Positions 1 through 5,077 of a stretch of DNA of 5,077 nt are shown in pieces. Position 1 is the stretch's first letter. The number at the start of each line of letters is the position of its first letter. A model generated the notes under the pieces. The model was not told the DNA's origin, made no database searches, and saw only the letters and a program-made list of their open reading frames with translations. The position numbers were made by a program, and so were the translations under genes. The DNA is from an uncultured Muribaculaceae bacterium (GTDB lineage: Bacteria; Bacteroidota; Bacteroidia; Bacteroidales; Muribaculaceae): positions 1 to 5,077 of the forward strand of contig CAJUSN010000164.1 of assembly GCA_910589095.1 (NCBI GenBank). The letters run 5' to 3'.

Positions 1-1209
1 AGTGCCGTGAGGCAAAGCCCGCTGCAGATAGACCGTATGGCACGAGTGATGTCCGATACCGGAGCACCAATGGTCTATTCGGATTATTATTTGATTGACG
101 CCGTGGACGGTGCCCCGACTCTTTGTCAGGTGAATTCCTACCTTGAAGGTTCGGTGCGGGATGATTTTGATTTTGGCCATGTGGTGATGGTGAGCCGGGA
201 GGATATGATAAATTGCCTTGCCACACTTCCGGAATATGAATATGCCGGATGGTATGCGCTTCGTTTAGCTCTGAGCCGGCGCGGGCTACCGGTCCATATC
301 CCCGAACCTCTCTACGAAGTGACAGAGGGGGCTGAGGCCACATCGCAGTTCGATTATGTTGATCCGCGCAACCGTAAGGTTCAGCAAGAGATGGAAAAGG
401 CCTTTACGGCCCATTTGCATGAAGTGGGCGCTTGGCTGCAGGCTCCTATGCAAAGTGTGGAACACCCGAGTGACTTCCCGGTGGAGGCGTCGGTCATTAT
501 TCCTGTGAGGAACCGCGTGGCCACGGTGACTCAGGCAATCAGGAGCGCTCTATCCCAGGTTGCACCTTTTTCGTTTAATGTGATTGTGGTTGATAACCAT
601 TCCACCGACGGCACCACTGAGGCCATATCCTCGATTGCGGAGAATGATGACAGGCTGATTCATATTGTGCCTGAGGAGAAGACACTCGGGATTGGCGGTT
701 GCTGGAACAAGGCAGTGATGCATCCAGAATGTGGACGCTATGCCATACAGCTTGATAGCGACGACCTCTATGCCGATGGCGATGTGATTAGGCGAATAGT
801 TGAAAAATTTCAGGAGGAGGGTTCTGCAATGGTGGTAGGGTCATATCGTCTTACCGACTTTGACCTCAATCCCATACCGCCCGGAGTTATTGACCACAAG
901 GAATGGACCGACGACAACGGTCCTAACAATGCCTTGCGAATAAACGGGCTTGGAGCTCCGAGAGCTTTCTATACCGATTTGGTCCGCCGGTTTCCGTTTC
1001 CCGACGTCAGCTACGGAGAGGACTATGCCATGGCGTTGCGATTGTCAAGAAATTACCGTGTGAGTCGCATCTACGATGTACTATATCTGTGCAGGCGTTG
1101 GAGTGGCAATTCCGATGCATCGCTATCGCGCGAGAAGGCAAACCGATTTAATCATTATAAAGATACACTGCGCACATTTGAACTTGCGGCGCGTAAAAAC
1201 ATTGACTGA
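1..1209 (+). CDS. Family 2 glycosyltransferase with two GT modules, 5'-partial
   Basis: The frame is open from base 1 (no stop upstream of the GTG at 7), so the true start lies left of the window; 402 codons are visible. Numbering from base 1, residues 161-402 form a full GT-A family 2 domain: strand VIIPVRN (165-171), VIVVDNHSTDGT with Asp198, the metal/nucleotide-sugar DxD motif in LDSDD (252-255), the catalytic-base-type GED (339-341), and a C-terminal RRW.GN motif (365-370) of the Q/RxxRW type. Residues 1-120 look like the end of a second, degenerate GT module: YSD (26-28) sits where a DxD would be and YAGWYALRL (81-89) where the ED region would be. The protein should transfer a sugar from a nucleotide-sugar donor, probably at the cytosolic face of the membrane; no membrane segment is visible. 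Donor and acceptor cannot be read from the sequence. Its stop overlaps the next start by one base. The family call is secure; the tandem-module reading is inference. Confidence 0.9.
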   Translation, partial: SAVRQSPLQIDRMARVMSDTGAPMVYSDYYLIDAVDGAPTLCQVNSYLEGSVRDDFDFGHVVMVSREDMINCLATLPEYEYAGWYALRLALSRRGLPVHIPEPLYEVTEGAEATSQFDYVDPRNRKVQQEMEKAFTAHLHEVGAWLQAPMQSVEHPSDFPVEASVIIPVRNRVATVTQAIRSALSQVAPFSFNVIVVDNHSTDGTTEAISSIAENDDRLIHIVPEEKTLGIGGCWNKAVMHPECGRYAIQLDSDDLYADGDVIRRIVEKFQEEGSAMVVGSYRLTDFDLNPIPPGVIDHKEWTDDNGPNNALRINGLGAPRAFYTDLVRRFPFPDVSYGEDYAMALRLSRNYRVSRIYDVLYLCRRWSGNSDASLSREKANRFNHYKDTLRTFELAARKNID

Positions 1210-3293
1210 TGAAATTCGATACAGAAGAATTTTTCACTGCACAGATGGAGAGCTGGCCGCTGGCTAAAGCAAACTACGAAGCGCTTGCCAATTGCCGGTG
1301 CGAATCCGTGATGGTGAAAGGGATGGAGGTCAAGGTAATGTTTAATCCGGCACGCATACGATCATCCGCTGCGGCAGTTGACAGTCGCTCGATAGCAAAT
1401 CGCCGTTGCTTCCTATGCTCCGGGAACAGACCCTTAGAACAAAAGTCAATGGATATGGGTGACTATGAACTCTTGGTAAATCCTTATCCTGTATTTGACC
1501 GACATTTCACCATAGCCTCTAAGATCCACACACCACAGAGCATCACCGGGAGGGTGCGGCCCATGCTGCGGTTAGCCGCTTTTCTAAGTGCCATGACGGT
1601 GTTTTTCAACGGAGCCGCATGTGGGGCTTCTGCGCCAGATCATCAGCATTTTCAAGCAGTGCCTACAGAGAAGCTACCGTTGATGACTACCCTTGATGCC
1701 GGGGAGGATTGGACGTTGGGCCGTGTTGATGTGGTTGAAGGAGCTGATCCCGATGAGGTTGCTTCGCGGGCGGAAGGACTGCTATGGTCACTTGCACCCG
1801 GAGAGGAACCGGATGTCAATCTCTATGCGCGCGTCAAAAGGGATGGGAGGTATCAGTTTGTGGCTGTGCCACGCAGTGCTCACCGTCCTCACAATTACGG
1901 AGACGGGGAGGGTCAGATACTCGTGTCGCCTGCGTCGGTTGAGATGGCAGGTGTGGTAGTTGCACCCCGCGAATCAGATTATCAATATTGTCTTAACTCG
2001 GAAAACCTTGCCGGCATTTATGATGAATGTGGTGTTGCGGTGAGTAATGCAGCGTCGGAACTGCGTCCGCTGAGTGTAGGGATAGTACGAGCCAAGAAGC
2101 TGGAGGTAAAGCTTACCGGTCAATACAATGCCACACCGGCTTTACCTGGCGGTATGGACAATCACCTCACCCTTACACTCTCACCTGACGGGATGGTAGA
2201 GTGCGAGGGGAAGAGTTATGCCTCGCTGCTCCTGACACCTGATGGGGATGATGACAGCTTTACTTTAAGCGATGTAGTTATCGGGATAGATTTTCATTGG
2301 GAGCAGAAGGAGGATCAATCGTTTCACGGGTCGCTGTTGGTGAAGCCTGATGGAGATGCTCTGCAGGCGGTTAATATTGTGGATGTTGAAACGTATCTGC
2401 GCAGTGTGGTGTCATCGGAGATGAATGCCAATGCGCCTGAAGAGTTCCTCAAAGCTCATGCCGTTATATCCCGCAGTTGGGTATTGGCTCAGATAATGCC
2501 ACCTGCTCATCTGTCTTCGCATGAAATGTTGGAAACAGCGGAGGAAACGGTTAAGTGGTATGATCGCGACGCCCACACGGGTTATGATATATGTGCCGAT
2601 GACCATTGTCAACGTTATCAGGGATGCACAAAGGCATCGACACCGCAGGTAGAGGCAGCCCTTGAAGCAACCCGAGGCGAAGTGCTAACCTACGGGAATG
2701 AACTCTGCGATGCCCGCTTCTCAAAATGCTGCGGAGGTGTTTCGGAATTGTTCTCCACGTGCTGGCAGCCGGTTGATCTGCCATATCTTCAAGCTGTAGA
2801 TGATCCGTTTTGCGGACGAGCGAGTGCCGATGTGCTTTCGCGTGTTCTCAATCATTATGACCAGACCACCACGGGCTACTATCGATGGGAAGTTAATTAT
2901 ACGGCCAAGGAGCTGAGCGACATTATCCGCAATCGTTCCGGTGTGGATTATGGCGAGATACTTGCTTTGGAACCGCTTCACCGAGGACCTTCCGGCCGTA
3001 TTGACCGACTACGGATTAGAGGAACAAAACTTACCCGCGTGATAGGTAAGGAGCTTGAAATACGCCGAACATTGTCCGAGTCGCATCTTTACAGTTCCGC
3101 CTTTACGGTGCATCCCGGGGCGACTGATGAAAAGGGAGTTCCTCAAACATGGACCTTGAAGGGTAACGGCTGGGGCCATGGCGTTGGCCTATGCCAGATA
3201 GGTGCGGCAGTAATGGCTGCTGAAGGTTATGGTTATCGGGATATCCTTAAGTTTTATTTCCCGGGAGCATCCCTGGTGAAAATATTTGACTGA
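1209..3293 (+). CDS. DUF4922 (HIT/GalT-like) - SpoIID/LytB fusion protein
   Basis: A 694-residue two-domain protein. Residues about 30-285 match the DUF4922 type, related to GalT and Apa-type HIT-superfamily transferases: CFLC (67-70) resembles a zinc-binding CxxC, NPYPVFDRHFTIAS (91-104) is the Apa/GalT-like NPxP...H block, and HQHFQ (145-149) is HxHxQ, with His147 at the expected nucleophile position. Residues about 286-694 are a complete SpoIID/LytB domain: VETYLRSVVSSEM with putative catalytic Glu404, the LKAHAVISRSW helix (414-424), C462/C467 before QRYQG as a possible zinc pair, PYLQAVDD (525-532), and GNGWGHGVGLCQIGA (652-666). Known SpoIID proteins are lytic transglycosylases acting on peptide-free glycan strands outside the cytoplasm. 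Here no signal peptide or membrane anchor is visible at the N terminus or at the domain junction. The ATG at 1209 overlaps the preceding stop; no Shine-Dalgarno is seen. Domain calls are firm; the substrate of the HIT-like half is unknown. Confidence 0.9.
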   Translation: MKFDTEEFFTAQMESWPLAKANYEALANCRCESVMVKGMEVKVMFNPARIRSSAAAVDSRSIANRRCFLCSGNRPLEQKSMDMGDYELLVNPYPVFDRHFTIASKIHTPQSITGRVRPMLRLAAFLSAMTVFFNGAACGASAPDHQHFQAVPTEKLPLMTTLDAGEDWTLGRVDVVEGADPDEVASRAEGLLWSLAPGEEPDVNLYARVKRDGRYQFVAVPRSAHRPHNYGDGEGQILVSPASVEMAGVVVAPRESDYQYCLNSENLAGIYDECGVAVSNAASELRPLSVGIVRAKKLEVKLTGQYNATPALPGGMDNHLTLTLSPDGMVECEGKSYASLLLTPDGDDDSFTLSDVVIGIDFHWEQKEDQSFHGSLLVKPDGDALQAVNIVDVETYLRSVVSSEMNANAPEEFLKAHAVISRSWVLAQIMPPAHLSSHEMLETAEETVKWYDRDAHTGYDICADDHCQRYQGCTKASTPQVEAALEATRGEVLTYGNELCDARFSKCCGGVSELFSTCWQPVDLPYLQAVDDPFCGRASADVLSRVLNHYDQTTTGYYRWEVNYTAKELSDIIRNRSGVDYGEILALEPLHRGPSGRIDRLRIRGTKLTRVIGKELEIRRTLSESHLYSSAFTVHPGATDEKGVPQTWTLKGNGWGHGVGLCQIGAAVMAAEGYGYRDILKFYFPGASLVKIFD

Positions 3294-4585
3294 TGAGCCG
3301 AGGGAGAGTTTCGGGATGGCGGTGGGTGCCGTCGCTCTACTTTGCAGAGGGGATGCCATACGTGGTAGTAATGACCCTTGCGGGTATAATGTACACTAAA
3401 ATGGGAGTTGGAAATGCCGAAATGGCATTCTTCACCTCATGGCTGATGTTGCCATGGCTTGTAAAGCCGCTATGGAGTCCGGTGGTGGATATCCTGGGTA
3501 CTAAGCGCGGATGGGTTGTGGCAATGCAATTGTTGCTTGCGGCGACATTCTCGAGCGTGGCATTAGCCCTTCCGGGGGCAGATTACTTCCGGTTTACGAT
3601 GGCGTCATTCTTCGCTATAGCTTTTTTATCGGCCACTCATGATATTGCAGCCGACGGCTTTTATATGCTCGGGCTTGAGACTCGGTCACAGTCGTTTTTC
3701 GTTGGCATACGCACTGCATTCTACAGGGCAGCGATGCTCTTCTGTCAGGGTCCGGTTGTGATGGTTGCAGGATACATGGAGAAGTACTGCGGCAAAATAG
3801 CGGAAGGGTGGATGTGGACGTTTTACGGACTATCGACCCTATTTCTTATTATAGCTATTTACAACTCTTTGGCTATGCCCCGTCCGGAGCGCGACCATAG
3901 TAACGGAGATAAGTCCGGAACGCAAGGATTTCGTGAGGCACTGGCGGAGTTCTGCAGTGCTTTCGTTACATTTTTCCGGAAGCCGCACATTCTTTCTGCA
4001 CTTGCCTTCATGGTGCTTTATAAACTTCCTGAAGCACAGATTATAAAACTGATTAACCCGTTTTTGCTACATCCGGTTGACCGCGGAGGACTTGGGCTGA
4101 GCACTGCTGAAGTTGGAGTGGTGTATGGAACGGTAGGCATGATAGGCCTTCTGCTGGGCGGAATAGTTGGAGGAATGGTGGTGGCCAAAGGAGGCTTGCG
4201 GCGATGGATAATGCCAATGGCGTGGAGTATGTCGCTCACTTGTCTGGCCTTCGTTTACCTTGCTTACAGTAGTAGCCATACGCTTCCTACGGTGGCAGCA
4301 TGTGTTTTTGTAGAGCAATTTGGCTACGGTTTCGGAGGAACGGCCTATATACTCTATCTCATTTCGTTCTCCTCGGGAGGAGAAGCGCCCTCACCTTATG
4401 CAACTTCTCACTATGCCATTTGTACGGGATTCATGACTTTGGGATCGATGCTTCCCGGGATGGCAGCCGGCTGGATAGAGGAACAGTTGGGCTATGGACT
4501 GTTTTTCATGTGGACCATGGCGTGTTGCATTGTTACAATCATGACTTCCATGCGAATCAGGCGCCAATTGCCAGCTGAAAAGTAA
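3293..4585 (+). CDS. MFS permease, AmpG-like (putative muropeptide/amino sugar importer)
   Basis: 430 residues with about 12 hydrophobic segments in two halves, split by a polar loop at about 195-222 (RPERDHSNGDKSGT). AmpG-like signatures are visible: YFAEGMPY at the start of helix 1 (16-23), VKPLWSPVVD followed by KRGW (57-74) corresponding to the AmpG FKFLWAPLxD...RRGW loop, LSATHDIAADGF (112-123) corresponding to the ATQDIAIDAY motif, and TAFYRAAML (141-149) corresponding to GYRxGML. The role would be proton-driven uptake across the inner membrane; for AmpG itself the cargo is GlcNAc-anhydroMurNAc with or without peptide, and AmpG-related permeases in Bacteroidetes include a MurNAc transporter in Tannerella forsythia. 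It starts on an ATG sharing one base with the stop of the SpoIID fusion gene, so the two are probably translationally coupled. Length fits the family. AmpG-like family membership is well supported; the exact cargo is inferred from family and neighbour. Confidence 0.88.
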   Translation: MSRGRVSGWRWVPSLYFAEGMPYVVVMTLAGIMYTKMGVGNAEMAFFTSWLMLPWLVKPLWSPVVDILGTKRGWVVAMQLLLAATFSSVALALPGADYFRFTMASFFAIAFLSATHDIAADGFYMLGLETRSQSFFVGIRTAFYRAAMLFCQGPVVMVAGYMEKYCGKIAEGWMWTFYGLSTLFLIIAIYNSLAMPRPERDHSNGDKSGTQGFREALAEFCSAFVTFFRKPHILSALAFMVLYKLPEAQIIKLINPFLLHPVDRGGLGLSTAEVGVVYGTVGMIGLLLGGIVGGMVVAKGGLRRWIMPMAWSMSLTCLAFVYLAYSSSHTLPTVAACVFVEQFGYGFGGTAYILYLISFSSGGEAPSPYATSHYAICTGFMTLGSMLPGMAAGWIEEQLGYGLFFMWTMACCIVTIMTSMRIRRQLPAEK

Positions 4586-4587
4586 TT

Positions 4588-4683
4588 ATGGTTGCCACAG
4601 AGAAAATGACGGGGTGGGAACAGAATGTCAAAGGTCTCTTGCCGCGGTTTACGGGGACTCCGAGCGCCCGCGGCGGCGCTTAG
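4588..4683 (+). CDS. Doubtful 31-codon ORF after the permease gene
   Basis: An ATG two bases after the permease stop opens a 31-codon frame beginning MVATEKMTGWEQNVKGLL and ending at TAG. The spacing continues the tight packing of the operon, and codon use is not obviously non-coding. Against it: no ribosome binding site is visible, its 3' half coincides with the GC-rich inverted repeat at 4641-4674, and its stop overlaps the end of the convergent minus-strand frame. I recognise no family. It may be a chance ORF, a true short peptide, or the first codons of a former fourth operon gene cut off near 4680. Confidence 0.2.
   Translation: MVATEKMTGWEQNVKGLLPRFTGTPSARGGA
4641..4674. terminator. 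GC-rich inverted repeat between convergent genes, possible terminator
   Basis: GCCGCGG (4641-4647) and CCGCGGC (4668-4674) are perfect 7-base inverted arms. The 20-base loop can form an inner stem, CGGG (4652-4655) with TCCG (4659-4662). The position, between the ends of two converging frames, suits a bidirectional terminator. There is no run of T after either arm, so a canonical rho-independent terminator is not supported. Each arm also contains the self-palindrome CCGCGG, so the pairing could be partly fortuitous. Confidence 0.3.
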
Positions 4684-5077
4684 GTGAGTGGGATGAGGTG
4701 TAGAAATGGGGTAGAGAAGATTTGATTTAGAATTGTGGGGGATGGTTGATTTGGTATATGGTCGCTTTGCTCCGTTATTGTTGGGTTGTCGGATGGAGAA
4801 ATGTCGGGGAGAGCGGGTTCGGGGGTGGTTAAGTCAATGAGCGGGAGGGAGCGATTATGGCGGATGGCGCGGATGCGGAGCGTGAAGGGGTTGACGCGGG
4901 TGTGTGGGCGGTAGGTGCCGTGGACAATCAGCAGGGAGTGATGGGAGAAGTCCATGCATGGGGCCACGGTGCGCCACACGCGGGAGAAGTAACGTCCACG
5001 GTCGGGATAGACATCGGCATCGAGGATGAGAGCAATGCGGAATGTGCTCCCGCGCGGTTTCTCGGGAGCGCGGGAGG
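4680..5077 (-). CDS. Unidentified protein, C-terminal part (5' end beyond window)
   Basis: On the minus strand the frame ending at the TAA at 4680-4682 stays open to the window edge, about 131 codons, so the start is outside; the GTG at 4979 is only an internal in-frame codon. From about 5060 to 4835 the frame has strong coding character, with C in most third positions (CTC ATC CTC, GTC, TAC TTC TCC), and reads as a plausible folded segment: RIALILDADVYPDRGRYF, then VWRTVAPCMDFSHHSLLIVHGTYRP, then RIRAIRHNRSLPLIDL. The last 45 or so residues are rich in Pro, Thr, Ser and Asn, with few Gly or charged residues, and look disordered or unconstrained. I do not recognise the family and see no catalytic motif. 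The codon style differs from the three plus-strand genes. It converges on the operon and is probably a separate transcription unit. A real gene is likely but not proven. Confidence 0.5.
   Translation of the reverse strand, partial: SRAPEKPRGSTFRIALILDADVYPDRGRYFSRVWRTVAPCMDFSHHSLLIVHGTYRPHTRVNPFTLRIRAIRHNRSLPLIDLTTPEPALPDISPSDNPTITEQSDHIPNQPSPTILNQIFSTPFLHLIPLT
5047..5076. repeat. 9-bp perfect inverted repeat inside the minus-strand frame
   Basis: CTCCCGCGC (5047-5055) and GCGCGGGAG (5068-5076) are exact reverse complements separated by 12 bases. On the minus strand it encodes a segment reading SRAPEKPRGS, which looks like a polar linker. It could form a stable hairpin in DNA or mRNA, but nothing else in the context gives it a role, and GC-rich arms of this size can occur by chance. 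Confidence 0.35.

Noticed and set aside
7..9. GTG at base 7 as the true start of the glycosyltransferase.
   Set aside because: The frame is open to base 1 and the visible protein begins in the middle of what looks like a GT module; the start is more likely upstream of the window.
1564..1650. A stretch starting at an internal ATG (MLRLAAFLSAM..., ending in AACGAS) that mimics a lipoprotein signal peptide before a cysteine, as if a secreted protein began there.
   Set aside because: It lies inside the HIT-like domain and runs directly into the HQHFQ motif; a CGASAPDH-type run is what I expect from the DUF4922 family, so it is a structural core helix and motif, not a start. The -3 position is also Gly rather than the usual Leu/Val.
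1076..1959. Two plus-strand open frames (1076-1267 and 1693-1959) overlapping the first two genes.
   Set aside because: Both are in alternative frames within strongly supported genes, with no domain or ribosome binding site; there is no sign of a programmed frameshift.
2412..2981. Three overlapping minus-strand open frames of 66-86 codons opposite the SpoIID domain.
   Set aside because: They lie opposite well-conserved SpoIID motifs and show no recognisable domain; they are antisense shadows.
4018..4578. Open frames of 73-92 codons on both strands overlapping the permease C-terminal half.
   Set aside because: The permease frame carries the helices and AmpG-like pattern; the others are out-of-frame shadows with no family signal.
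4586..4680. Search for a Bacteroidetes-type promoter (TTTG about -33 and TAnnTTTG about -7) in the only intergenic gap.
   Set aside because: No matching pair was found; the gap lies between gene ends, where a promoter is not expected.
1..5077. Possible tRNA, CRISPR array, insertion sequence or transposon ends.
   Set aside because: No regularly spaced direct repeats, transposase-like frames or cloverleaf-like stretches were noticed on either strand.

Overview
The window looks like chromosomal DNA of a Bacteroidales bacterium, plausibly of the Muribaculaceae or a related gut family. This rests on a DUF4922-type protein, a SpoIID/LytB domain and an AmpG-like permease in one tightly packed operon, on mid-range GC content, and on the absence of clear Shine-Dalgarno sequences before the starts. 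The assignment is inference; there is no rRNA or other marker in the window.

Layout: bases 1-4585 hold three plus-strand genes joined head to tail with one-base stop/start overlaps (TGATG), which strongly suggests one co-translated operon. The first (1-1209, 5' end outside the window) is a family 2 glycosyltransferase with a degenerate N-terminal GT module and a complete C-terminal one. The second (1209-3293) is a two-domain protein: an N-terminal HIT-superfamily/GalT-Apa-like domain (DUF4922 type, with CxxC and HxHxQ) fused to a complete C-terminal SpoIID/LytB lytic transglycosylase-like domain. The third (3293-4585) is a 12-helix MFS permease resembling the muropeptide permease AmpG. After a short gap holding a doubtful 31-codon ORF and a GC-rich inverted repeat, an unidentified reading frame on the minus strand (stop at 4680) runs off the right edge and converges on the operon.

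Working hypothesis: the operon handles a cell-wall-derived or similar amino sugar glycan. The permease would bring glycan fragments into the cytosol. The fused enzyme would cleave them (SpoIID part) and transfer a phosphate or nucleotide (HIT-like part), and the glycosyltransferase would reuse sugars. The most unusual point is that the SpoIID domain, normally extracytoplasmic, has no visible signal peptide here and is fused to a domain whose family works on nucleotides in the cytosol. No mobile element, tRNA, rRNA, CRISPR array or riboswitch was seen.
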